Assembly (NCBI RefSeq): GCF_003449015.1
Contig: NZ_QRGD01000008.1
Location: 124,001-188,000, forward strand
Direction: 5' to 3'
DNA: 64,000 nucleotides
DNA from: Aureibaculum luteum
Lineage (GTDB): Bacteria > Bacteroidota > Bacteroidia > Flavobacteriales > Flavobacteriaceae
The notes beneath the pieces were generated by a model, which was not told where the DNA came from, made no database searches, and worked only from the letters and a program-made list of their open reading frames with translations. Positions within the stretch are counted from its first letter, which is position 1. The number at the start of each line of letters is the position of its first letter. The position numbers and the translations under genes are program-made. Below, piece by piece: positions 17,521-26,228 of the stretch.

Positions 17521-18457
17521 TACATTTGCAAAAGACGTTGTTGCAGGTTTGTCTGCAAAAGAAAAACATTTATCTTCTAAATATTTTTATGATGATATAG
17601 GTAGTCGCATATTCCAAGAAATTATGGAGATGCAAGAGTATTATTTAACAGATTGTGAGTTTGAAATTCTATCGCTACAAGCCAAACAAATAATTGATGC
17701 GGTTAATTTTAAGCAGACTTTCAATATCGTAGAATTAGGTGCTGGTGACGGATTAAAGACTTTTAAATTATTGGAATTCTTGGTACATAATCATATAGAT
17801 TTTCATTATGTACCCATTGATATTTCTCAAGGTGCTATGGATTTGTTGACGGCAGATTTAAAAAAGAGACTTCCAAAACTATCTATTCATCCGAGGGTTG
17901 GTGATTACTTCGAGGTGTTGTCAAAAGAAAATGTTCAAACTAACATTCCGAGTTTGTTATTATTTTTAGGAAGTAATATTGGTAATTATACGGAGGAAGA
18001 GACCCTAAATCTTTTAAAATTATTTAATGAAAATATGAAAAAGGGAGATGCCCTTTTACTTGGAGTAGATTTAAAGAAAAATCCAATAATTATACAAAAT
18101 GCATATTTAGATAAACATGGAATTACCAAACGCTTCAATATTAATTTGTTGAAACGAATTAATAGAGAGTTTGATGGTGATTTTAAAATTGACGATTTCG
18201 ATTTTTATTGTCATTATAATCCATTAAATGGTGAAGTACGTAGCTATATTGTAAGTCTATGTAATCAGAAAGTACTACTTAAAAAGTTAAACGAGCGTTT
18301 TAATTTTGCTTATGATGAATTGATATGGACAGAATTATCTAAAAAATATAGTTTAGATGAATTAGACCATCTCGCAGAACAAAGTGGATTTAGAATTAAT
18401 AAGCACTTTTTAGATAGCAAACACTATTTTACAGATTCATTAATGATTAAATCATAA
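17513..18457 (+). CDS. egtD: L-histidine N-alpha-methyltransferase EgtD
   Basis: EgtD trimethylates histidine with S-adenosylmethionine to give hercynine, the precursor used by EgtB. The 314-residue length fits. The N-terminal F-Y-D-D-I-G-S-R-I-F-Q-E-I and Y-Y-L-T-D-C-E motifs are characteristic. The SAM-binding loop is V-E-L-G-A-G-D-G-L-K-T near residues 74-84. L-F-L-G-S-N-I-G-N-Y and L-L-G-V-D-L-K-K-N follow. The start codon overlaps the end of the flavoprotein gene (ATGAATAA), so the two are translationally coupled. It closes the cluster. Confidence 0.93.
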   Translation: MNNTFAKDVVAGLSAKEKHLSSKYFYDDIGSRIFQEIMEMQEYYLTDCEFEILSLQAKQIIDAVNFKQTFNIVELGAGDGLKTFKLLEFLVHNHIDFHYVPIDISQGAMDLLTADLKKRLPKLSIHPRVGDYFEVLSKENVQTNIPSLLLFLGSNIGNYTEEETLNLLKLFNENMKKGDALLLGVDLKKNPIIIQNAYLDKHGITKRFNINLLKRINREFDGDFKIDDFDFYCHYNPLNGEVRSYIVSLCNQKVLLKKLNERFNFAYDELIWTELSKKYSLDELDHLAEQSGFRINKHFLDSKHYFTDSLMIKS

Positions 18458-18681
18458 CTTTTAAAATTCACAAAATGTGAGTCATGAAAAATTTATGATA
18501 CTAGAACTTAATTTTAAGTAGAGCCTCCAAATTACAAATAGGGCATCAAACGATTATTGACTCAATATAAACAAATATACATTTGCTCATTGATGATTGA
18601 TAAGCTAAGCCTAATTTTACAATCTCATAAAACAATAATCACCTTACAAAAAGGTTATTAAAACGTAATCAAATTATTAAA

Positions 18682-19983
18682 ATGAAAAAAAACGGAATCT
18701 TAATTATTATTTTGAGTTGTTTAGCAGCGAGTTTGCATGCTCAAGAAGAAAAAACCTTTTGGGGTAATGGCAACGTGAAAACGACAATCATTCTTGATGA
18801 AGATGGTGAAAAAAATGGAAGTTATCAGTCGTTTTATCAAAACGGAGAACTTAAAGAATATGGATCTTATGAGAATGGAGAAAAAATAGGAACTTGGAAT
18901 GAGTATTATTATGATGGTACAAATAAGAAAATAACAAGGTATTATAATGGCGTAATATATAGCAATGAAATATATTATGATAATGGTAGACTTATGGTCT
19001 CAGGTGGATTTGATGAAAATGGAAAAAAGGATGGTCCTTGGAAACAGCAATATGACAATTGGCAAGAAAAACTAGAAGGTGATTATTCACATGGTAAAAA
19101 GCATGGCCAATGGAATTATTACACGGAATCTGGCCAATTGTTTAAGATTGAAAACTATAAAGAAGATGTCAGAATTAGCAAATGGGAAAATAATGATATA
19201 AATAGCAATGCATTTGAAAGTGAAGATACCGTTCTTGATGTCTCTCATAAGATTGAACAGACTGAAGTGGAAGAAGTGGAGGAAGAAATAATAGAATATG
19301 TTGAAATAGAAGAAGGTGCTATTGAGGCGGTTGCTGAAGCCGCAAGTGATGCTATTGAAGTCGCGGGTGATGCTGCAGTAGAAAGTGTAAATTATTATAG
19401 AAATAGACGTAATGGTGAATGGGAATTTTATAATGAGAGTGGTGACGTTATTGAAATAGGTAATTATTTAAATGATAGGAAATATGGAAAATGGACTTCT
19501 TATTATGATAATGGTCAAATAAAAAAGATCCAATTATGGAAAGCAGGTAAAATTATTGAAGTAATATCCTACTTTGATGAAAATGGAAAAACCTTGGATA
19601 AAGGAACGCTGAAAGCGGGTAAAGGAACAATAAAAGAATATAATTCTGATAATAAATTAGTTTCAACCAAAGAGATTATTAATGGTGAAGAAATTGACTG
19701 GAATGATGCATTTGAACTTAATAATATGGCTTGGGATATCTATGAGAATGAAACAGATGCAGCTATTCTACAAAAAGGAATTAAGATGGTTAAGCGATCT
19801 ATAGAGCTAGATAAAGATTATTTTAATACAGATACCTATGCGGCACTGTTATTTAAAACAGGTAACCTTAAGCAATCGTTAATTTTGGCAAAAGAAGCAA
19901 TTAGAATTGCCAAAAAAAATGATGACACCTATAGTTCTACAACAGAACTTATAGAACAGATACATAAGAAAATGAAAAAATAA
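18682..19983 (+). CDS. Exported MORN-variant (YwqK-like) repeat protein
   Basis: A 433-residue protein with a signal peptide (GILIIILSCLAASLHAQ). Repeated units of the form Y-x-N-G-x-L-K-x-x-G-x-Y-x-x-G-x-K-x-G-x-W are seen at about residues 30-160 and 235-310. This is the MORN_2 variant often annotated as YwqK antitoxin-like in this phylum. Between the blocks lies a very acidic, Ala/Glu-rich stretch (about 185-235). The C-terminus (about 340-433) looks like TPR-type helices. No toxin partner is adjacent, so an antitoxin role should not be assumed. It has a strong terminator just downstream. Confidence 0.75.
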   Translation: MKKNGILIIILSCLAASLHAQEEKTFWGNGNVKTTIILDEDGEKNGSYQSFYQNGELKEYGSYENGEKIGTWNEYYYDGTNKKITRYYNGVIYSNEIYYDNGRLMVSGGFDENGKKDGPWKQQYDNWQEKLEGDYSHGKKHGQWNYYTESGQLFKIENYKEDVRISKWENNDINSNAFESEDTVLDVSHKIEQTEVEEVEEEIIEYVEIEEGAIEAVAEAASDAIEVAGDAAVESVNYYRNRRNGEWEFYNESGDVIEIGNYLNDRKYGKWTSYYDNGQIKKIQLWKAGKIIEVISYFDENGKTLDKGTLKAGKGTIKEYNSDNKLVSTKEIINGEEIDWNDAFELNNMAWDIYENETDAAILQKGIKMVKRSIELDKDYFNTDTYAALLFKTGNLKQSLILAKEAIRIAKKNDDTYSSTTELIEQIHKKMKK

Positions 19984-20010
19984 TTCATTAGATCAGACTC
20001 TAATAAAAAA

Positions 20011-20034
20011 AACCGCTATTAGCGGTTTTTTTTT
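20011..20034 (+). terminator. Terminator of the MORN-repeat gene
   Basis: A 7-bp GC-containing stem (20011-20017 and 20021-20027, loop ATT) is followed by about ten T residues. A-rich sequence on the other side could let it work on the minus strand too. Confidence 0.85.
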
Positions 20035-20204
20035 GTTCTTTAATCATACAAATATAAATTAGCATTCTGCAAATAAACATTGATAATTTGGTTAGAAATA
20101 TATAAGGTCTACTTTTGATACATAATATTAATAGCCTTATAAATAGTAGTAGCTTACTAAAATAAAAAGAATGAAAAGAGTAAAAAATTATAGTTATAAT
20201 AATT

Positions 20205-20471
20205 ATGGGCATATTGCTAATCGCCACAATAGTTATGCTATTTATGGGAGCATGGAGGCCGATTCTTAGTATAGGGTCTGGAATTCTTTTTGTTTATTAT
20301 TTAGTTGTATACCTTATGATCTTGTTTACTAAAGAGGTGTCAAATAAAATAGTAAAATATATTATTTATTTTTTAGTATTTGCACCAATAATATAGGGTG
20401 TTATTGATGGGCAAGCCATTGTCGACAGCTTTGTTCGTGATGCATTAAAATATTTTCGTTATCAGATTTAA
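20205..20471 (+). pseudogene. Possible small membrane protein gene broken by a TAG
   Basis: From the ATG at 20205 a 63-residue, strongly hydrophobic protein is encoded (two or three membrane segments, for example L-L-I-A-T-I-V-M-L-F-M-G and F-V-Y-Y-L-V-V-Y-L-M-I-L-F). It stops at a TAG (20394-20396). The same frame then stays open for 24 more codons with ordinary protein-like composition (G-V-I-D-G-Q-A-I-V-D-S-F-V-R-D) to a TAA at 20469. This suggests a nonsense-mutated gene, but a chance open frame in AT-rich DNA is possible. No family is recognised. Confidence 0.3.
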
Positions 20472-20534
20472 ATGTAAATACATTTTTTATATCATATAAC
20501 ATTAAACTGTTTTTATTTATTGAAACCTATTAAA

Positions 20535-21719
20535 ATGAAAAAATCACTTATTCTTTTCCTTATTGGTATTTCATTAAATTGTTTTGCACAAAAAGATACG
20601 TTGCCTTATTTTAAAAAGGATGGAAAAGGTAAATATGCTTTGTTTAGTAACGAAGGAAAAAAGTTAACCAAGTACAACTATGTTTATGTTTCAGATTTTA
20701 AATATGGCATTGCTCATGTAGCAGAAATAAGAATTGAGGAAGATGATTATAGTTATTTATTAAATCAAGGGTATCTCAATACCAAAGGTGAAGAAATTGT
20801 CAAACCTATATATGATGAAGCTCAAATGTGGGAAGGCCAAAAACTATTCAGATTAAAAAAAGAGGAGCAATGGGAGATTTATGACTTTAATGGAGCTAAA
20901 ATTACAACTACTACATATGACGAGCTTGGCAGGTTGGACGATAAAAACGGATTAATTAAAGTTGAGAAGGAAGATTACCGCGGTTATATAAATCGTAAAG
21001 GAGAATCAATTATTCCTTGTGAATATATAAATTTATCTAGTTTTAGTCAGGGATTAGCTTATGGATATAAACAACCATTAACCAACAATAAAATTAAAAA
21101 TAAAATTGGACACTATAGTACGCATGGTGTAGTAGATAGTTTGGGAAAAATAGTGGTTCCAATGATATATGACGAAGTTCTAGCTTATAAAAATGGGTTT
21201 TTTAGAGTAAAAAGAGATGATAAGTACGGATTTGTTGATTATAGCGGAAAAGTGATAATTCCAATTGAATATTCATATGTCCAACATACTGCCTCTAGCA
21301 ATGGCTTGTTTTTAGTGGAAAAGAGTTGGGATCAAGAGGAGTACTTTATCAATTTAGAGAATAAAAAGGTATTCACGCCTGTTGGTTATGATGATGTACA
21401 TCCATTTTTAGAAAATAGTGCGATCGTAAAAAGTAAGAATAAATATGGATTTATAGATGGAACTGGTAAACTTGTAATTCCATTACTTTATGATAGAGTT
21501 ACAGGTTTTGAAAGCCAATTAGCGAGGGTAGAGTTAAAAGGTAAAATCGGATTTATAAACTCAAATGGGCAAATTGTTATTCCTATAATTTATGATGAAG
21601 CAGATACATATTATTTTAGTAATACATATGTAAAAATGAAGCTAAAAAATAAACCTTATTTTTTTGATGTTAAAGGTAATGAGGTGTCTGAGCAAGAATA
21701 CCATACCATGCAAAATTAG
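20535..21719 (+). CDS. Exported WG-repeat protein
   Basis: A 394-residue protein with a signal peptide (LILFLIGISLNCFAQ). It contains about seven WG-type repeats, recognisable from K-Y-G-F-V-D-Y-S-G-K-V-I-I-P-I-E-Y and similar units (K-Y-G-F-I-D-G-T-G-K-L-V-I-P, K-I-G-F-I-N-S-N-G-Q-I-V-I-P) through most of its length. WG repeats form beta structures thought to mediate binding, and no enzymatic role is known. The ATG at 20535 puts the signal peptide at the N-terminus. A TTG 15 bases upstream is less likely. It is monocistronic and convergent with the copper island. Confidence 0.85.
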   Translation: MKKSLILFLIGISLNCFAQKDTLPYFKKDGKGKYALFSNEGKKLTKYNYVYVSDFKYGIAHVAEIRIEEDDYSYLLNQGYLNTKGEEIVKPIYDEAQMWEGQKLFRLKKEEQWEIYDFNGAKITTTTYDELGRLDDKNGLIKVEKEDYRGYINRKGESIIPCEYINLSSFSQGLAYGYKQPLTNNKIKNKIGHYSTHGVVDSLGKIVVPMIYDEVLAYKNGFFRVKRDDKYGFVDYSGKVIIPIEYSYVQHTASSNGLFLVEKSWDQEEYFINLENKKVFTPVGYDDVHPFLENSAIVKSKNKYGFIDGTGKLVIPLLYDRVTGFESQLARVELKGKIGFINSNGQIVIPIIYDEADTYYFSNTYVKMKLKNKPYFFDVKGNEVSEQEYHTMQN

Positions 21720-21929
21720 CATATCAATTATTTTTCTAAATAAATTAAAATTTATTATTTTCTTTCAAAAGGGAAATGTACCAATCGAAATAAGAATGAT
21801 TATTACAAGATATATTATATTAATAAGATTGTAAACATTAGTCTTTTTTAGATGATTATAAATAAAATAGGATGTATTCTTTTATTTTCCTTAAGTAAGA
21901 ATTTGGTTTTGTTTTTATTCAAATAATTA

Positions 21930-23699
21930 TTATTCAATGATACTGGTCACATTACCACAATTGTGCATGGCCTTACCGAAATAGGGATTCAATACTTTTT
22001 CTTCTTTGCTTAACCAATACGATCCATTGTTATCATCTGCCATAGGGCAGAATTGGCGATATACTTTTTCGTTAATACCAAATGATTCAACAGCACTTAT
22101 TAAGTGTGACGATAATTGTTCAAAATCTTTTCTTTGTTGTTTGATTCCTGTTTCAGTGGCAATTAAATTTGCTGCCGTTTTTATTTGACGCTGTAACAAC
22201 ATCCAATGGTTATGAGCATTATGATCGGACAGCAATTTCATGTCGATTTTTTCCAAACTTTTCACAACGGATGCCGCTGCTTCTGTTGCAATTTTAGAGT
22301 CATCATTGACCAATGCATCTTTTAAATTTATATAGTTTTCATAAACACTTTTTAATTGTTCTTGGAATTTCACAGACACTTTAATGCGTTCATTTATTTT
22401 AGAATGCTCTTTGCTTTCACTAGTTGAGGCTTCCATTCCAAGATGTCCTTCATGGCCAGTACTTGTTTTTCCACCTTTTTTATTCATCATTGATTTTTTA
22501 CCCTGTAATTGAGCAGCGGCATCAATTGTGAAAGTTCCGTTGGTCACTATTTCATCACCATTCTCTAATCCACTTAACACTTCATAATTTTCTCCTATCG
22601 GATTTCCTAATCTTATTTCACGCATTTCAAAAACAGGTTCATTGGGATTTGTTTTTATATAAACTACCGATCGTTCTCCTGTCCATAGAATCGCCGTGGA
22701 CGGAATACTTAACACTTCTCCTTTACTAGAAGAAACACCATCAATTTCACCTTCAACAAACATACCTGGTTTAAAATTATTTTTTGAGTTGTTTAATACA
22801 ACTCTCAATTTTACAGTTCTAGTTCGTGTGTTTAATGAGGGATCTATAAATGAAACTTTACCTTTAAATTCCTTGTTAGGATATGCATTGGTTGTGATTG
22901 ACACTTCTTGCCCTTTTTTGAATAAATCAATCTGATTTTCATAAACATCAAAATTTGCCCAAACCGTATTTAGATTGGCTATTTTTAATAGTGGTTGACC
23001 TTGTTTTATAGATTCTCCTTGCTCTACCAACTTTTCTGAAACGGTCCCTGATACTGTCGCGTAAACAGGAAAATTTTCTAAAACTTTACCGGAGGTTTCA
23101 ATTTTATTGATTTGGTTTTCAGAAAGTTTCCATAGTTTTAATTTGTTTCTTACAGCTTTATACAAAGCTGGTTGCGATTCTTTTAATGAAGATGCTGTTA
23201 ATAATTCTTGTTGAGCCGCATATAATTCAGGGGAATAAATAGTGGCCAATAATTGCCCTTTTCGAATTTCTTCACCTGTAAAACTAACATTTAACCGTTC
23301 AATCCTTCCAGAAAAGTAGCTGACTTGAACCGCATTCGATTCTTCATTTTCAACGATTTTTCCTGATAGTTTTATGGCATTACTATTTGCTTTACCATTA
23401 CCCACTATAGATGTTTGTACATTGGCCAAAGCCATTGCATTTTCAGTTAACTTAAATTGATCTGCCAACAAACCATCTGCACCACTTGACGCAGGAATTA
23501 ACTCCATTCCGCAAATAGGGCAATTACCTGGTTCTGATTTCATAATCTGAGGGTGCATGGAACAGGTCCACATTTGATTGGTTTCAGCTACCTCATTGTG
23601 ATCATGCCCTGTTTCCTTATTTGACGAATTACCAAATAGAACCCATCCTAAAACCAATCCAACAGCTAGTATTCCAATGTAAATTATATATTTTTTCAT
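21930..23699 (-). CDS. cusB: CusB-type periplasmic adaptor of a copper RND efflux system
   Basis: A 589-residue membrane-fusion protein linking an inner-membrane RND pump to TolC. Order of parts: membrane anchor (residues 4-24), a heavy-metal-binding domain with W-T-C-S-M-H-P-Q-I and C-P-I-C-G-M-E-L (about 43-68), the barrel-sandwich/hairpin core, and a C-terminal DUF3347 domain (about 440-589) containing Q-F-C-P-M and a final H-N-C-G-N-V. The DUF3347 domain closely resembles the separate protein at 28174. It is the last gene of the island, 4 bases after the P-type ATPase, and is separated from cusA/tolC by six genes, which is unusual. Confidence 0.92.
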   Translation of the reverse strand: MKKYIIYIGILAVGLVLGWVLFGNSSNKETGHDHNEVAETNQMWTCSMHPQIMKSEPGNCPICGMELIPASSGADGLLADQFKLTENAMALANVQTSIVGNGKANSNAIKLSGKIVENEESNAVQVSYFSGRIERLNVSFTGEEIRKGQLLATIYSPELYAAQQELLTASSLKESQPALYKAVRNKLKLWKLSENQINKIETSGKVLENFPVYATVSGTVSEKLVEQGESIKQGQPLLKIANLNTVWANFDVYENQIDLFKKGQEVSITTNAYPNKEFKGKVSFIDPSLNTRTRTVKLRVVLNNSKNNFKPGMFVEGEIDGVSSSKGEVLSIPSTAILWTGERSVVYIKTNPNEPVFEMREIRLGNPIGENYEVLSGLENGDEIVTNGTFTIDAAAQLQGKKSMMNKKGGKTSTGHEGHLGMEASTSESKEHSKINERIKVSVKFQEQLKSVYENYINLKDALVNDDSKIATEAAASVVKSLEKIDMKLLSDHNAHNHWMLLQRQIKTAANLIATETGIKQQRKDFEQLSSHLISAVESFGINEKVYRQFCPMADDNNGSYWLSKEEKVLNPYFGKAMHNCGNVTSIIE

Positions 23700-23703
23700 T
23701 TTG

Positions 23704-26214
23704 TTATATTTTAATATTTTTTAATCTTAATGCATTGGCAATGACAGAAACAGAGCTAAAGCTCATTGCTAAAGCAGCTATCATCGGTGATAGTAATATC
23801 CCAAAAAATGGAAACAGTACACCCGCAGCAATTGGTATTCCTATTGTATTATAGATAAGTGCGAAAAACAGATTTTGCTTTATGTTTTGCATTACCGCAT
23901 GACTTAAATTTCTTGCTTTAACGATTCCGTGTAAATCACCTTTAACCAAGGTTATCATTGCACTTTCAATAGCCACATCTGTACCAGTGCCCATGGCAAT
24001 ACCAACATCACTTTTTGCCAAGGCTGGAGCATCATTAATACCATCACCCGCCATAGCGACTATTTTACCTTCAATTTGTAATTGCTCTACCACGTTGAGT
24101 TTGTCTTCAGGTAACATACTTGCTTTAAAATCAGTAAGGTTAAGTACTGATGCAACAGCTTGTGCAGTATTGTGATTGTCGCCTGTGAGCATAATGACTG
24201 CAATACCTCTCTCTTGAAGGGCTGCAATCGCCTTTGCACTTGTTTTTTTGATTTTATCGCTTATAACTACATAACCAACAACTATCTTATCTATCGATAA
24301 ATAAGAAACTGTTTTCCCCTGCTTTTGATAAGTTTCAGCTTCTGCCTTCATTTGTGAGGTTATGTCGGCATTAGCATATTCCATCATTTTTGGATTACCT
24401 AGTGCTACTTTTTTATCGTTAATAGTGGCTTCAACACCTTTACCGGTAACTGCACTAAACCCATCTGATTTTAGTCCCGATGCTTCGGGATCGACATTTT
24501 GCTCTTTTCCATATTTTACTGTTGCTTCTGCCAATGGATGTTCGCTATTTTTGTTTAATGATACAATATATTGGAGAATCTCCTTTTCGTTAAAATTAGC
24601 ATCAAAAGAACCTACAGTTTCAACTGTTGGTTTTCCTTCGGTAATCGTTCCTGTCTTATCAATGATTAATGTATCTACTTTGTCTAGTTTTTCGAGGGCT
24701 TCTGCATTTTTAATTAAGACACCGCTTTGAGCACCTTTACCCACACCGACCATTACTGACATAGGTGTTGCCAATCCTAAGGCACAGGGACACGCAATTA
24801 TCAATACGGCAATAGCATTAACAAAGGCATAAACATAAATGGGTTCTGGACCCCAAATTGCCCAAACAGCAAAGGTTATCAATGAGATTAGAACAACTAC
24901 TGGCACAAAGTAACCAGACACCTTATCTGCCAAATTTTGAATAGGTGCACGACTTCGACTGGCATCATTAACCATATGAATAATTTGAGAAAGTAAAGTG
25001 TCACTACCTACTTTTTCAGCCTTCATCAAAAAGGATTGATTACCGTTAATTGTGCCGCTACTTACTTTATCATCTACGGTTTTATTTACAGGAATGGGTT
25101 CTCCTGTTATCATTGATTCGTCTATACTTGTATCTCCTTCAGTTATCGCCCCATCTACGGGAATTTTATCTCCTGGTTTTACTCTTAAAATATCGTTTAA
25201 TTTTATGTCCTCAATGGTTACTTCAACTTCCTCACCATCTACTAATTTTATGGCTTTATTAGGAGCTAGTTTTAGCAATTCTTTTACCGCTGAATTCGTT
25301 TTACTATGTGCACGAGCTTCTAAAAGTTGACCTAAAAGTACTAGTGTAAGAATAACAGTCGCAGCTTCAAAATAGACATGAACAGCACCTGATTCGGTTT
25401 TGAATTGACTTGGGAAAACATCTGGAAAAAACATTCCGAAGACACTAAATAACCAAGCCACTCCCGCACCAATTCCGATAAGTGTGAACATATTAAGATT
25501 CCAAGTTTTTATACTTCTATAGGCACGTTCAAAAAACATCCAAGTGGCATAAAACACGACTGGAATAGATAATGCAAACTGAATCCAATTCCAATATTTT
25601 TGTTCCATTACATCATATAATGGATTGTTAGCAACCATTTCACTCATTGCAATTAAAAAGATAGGTAACGTGAATAACGTGGCTATTCTAAATTTCTTTA
25701 AGAGCTTTTTATACGTTTTTTCTTCTGCGGATAGGTCTGGTTGCATGGGGACTAGGTCCATACCGCAAATAGGACATGAGCCCGCTTCATCTTTTACAAT
25801 TTCTGGATGCATTGGGCAGGTCCATTGCTCTGTTGTTGTGGCTGATAAATTTTGTTCTTCAACTAAATCCATACCACAAACAGGACAATCGCCATATTTG
25901 TCATATGTTTTATCTCCTTCACAGTGCATGGGACAATAAAAAGTACCAGTTCCTTTACCTTTAGGTTTTTCTTCTTTTTTGGTTTCGGAATGCGTATGCT
26001 CTCCAAGGTTATGGATACTGTAGCTTCCACCATCATTTTTTAACGCTTCTTGAAATTTTTCAATGGGAACATGAACTTCCATTTCAATGATAGCTTCTGC
26101 CTTTTCTAAATTAACGGTAACAGAAGAAATACCGTCAACTTTAGAAAGTGTTTCTTCAACGTGATTACGACAACCGTTACAGGTCATTCCGTGTATGTGA
26201 TATTTATGTTTCAT
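23704..26214 (-). CDS. copA: Copper-translocating P-type ATPase
   Basis: An 836-residue P1B-type ATPase that pumps Cu(I) out of the cytosol. An N-terminal HMA domain has G-M-T-C-N-G-C (about residues 9-15). Two metal-binding knuckles follow (C-P-M-H with C-P-V-C-G-M-D-L, then C-P-M-H-P with C-P-I-C-G-M-D-L). The membrane metal site is C-P-C-A-L-G, the phosphorylated aspartate is in D-K-T-G-T, and the hinge is G-D-G-I-N-D-A-P-A-L. A 16-bp palindrome (24475-24490) lies in the coding sequence of the nucleotide-binding domain. It is 14 bases after the APC permease and 4 before cusB. Confidence 0.95.
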   Translation of the reverse strand: MKHKYHIHGMTCNGCRNHVEETLSKVDGISSVTVNLEKAEAIIEMEVHVPIEKFQEALKNDGGSYSIHNLGEHTHSETKKEEKPKGKGTGTFYCPMHCEGDKTYDKYGDCPVCGMDLVEEQNLSATTTEQWTCPMHPEIVKDEAGSCPICGMDLVPMQPDLSAEEKTYKKLLKKFRIATLFTLPIFLIAMSEMVANNPLYDVMEQKYWNWIQFALSIPVVFYATWMFFERAYRSIKTWNLNMFTLIGIGAGVAWLFSVFGMFFPDVFPSQFKTESGAVHVYFEAATVILTLVLLGQLLEARAHSKTNSAVKELLKLAPNKAIKLVDGEEVEVTIEDIKLNDILRVKPGDKIPVDGAITEGDTSIDESMITGEPIPVNKTVDDKVSSGTINGNQSFLMKAEKVGSDTLLSQIIHMVNDASRSRAPIQNLADKVSGYFVPVVVLISLITFAVWAIWGPEPIYVYAFVNAIAVLIIACPCALGLATPMSVMVGVGKGAQSGVLIKNAEALEKLDKVDTLIIDKTGTITEGKPTVETVGSFDANFNEKEILQYIVSLNKNSEHPLAEATVKYGKEQNVDPEASGLKSDGFSAVTGKGVEATINDKKVALGNPKMMEYANADITSQMKAEAETYQKQGKTVSYLSIDKIVVGYVVISDKIKKTSAKAIAALQERGIAVIMLTGDNHNTAQAVASVLNLTDFKASMLPEDKLNVVEQLQIEGKIVAMAGDGINDAPALAKSDVGIAMGTGTDVAIESAMITLVKGDLHGIVKARNLSHAVMQNIKQNLFFALIYNTIGIPIAAGVLFPFFGILLSPMIAALAMSFSSVSVIANALRLKNIKI
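24475..24490. repeat. Palindrome inside the P-type ATPase gene
   Basis: TCCCGA-TGCT-TCGGGA is a perfect 6-bp inverted repeat with a 4-base loop, read in frame as part of P-E-A-S-G (about residues 576-580). GC content is well above its surroundings, which suggests a small mobile palindromic repeat. Confidence 0.5.
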
Positions 26215-26228
26215 ATTAATAGTGATTT

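Noticed and set aside
18682-19983. Annotation as a YwqK antitoxin of a toxin-antitoxin pair
   Set aside because: The label comes from the repeat family only. The protein has a signal peptide, and no toxin gene is beside it.
20000-20227. Minus-strand hydrophobic frame over the terminator
   Set aside because: It spans the terminator at 20011-20034 and the start of the small plus-strand frame, and is Ile/Phe/Tyr-rich as expected for noncoding AT-rich DNA.
24362-24730. Antisense frames inside the P-type ATPase, CusA and carrier genes
   Set aside because: They are mirrors of strong coding frames with no motifs of their own.
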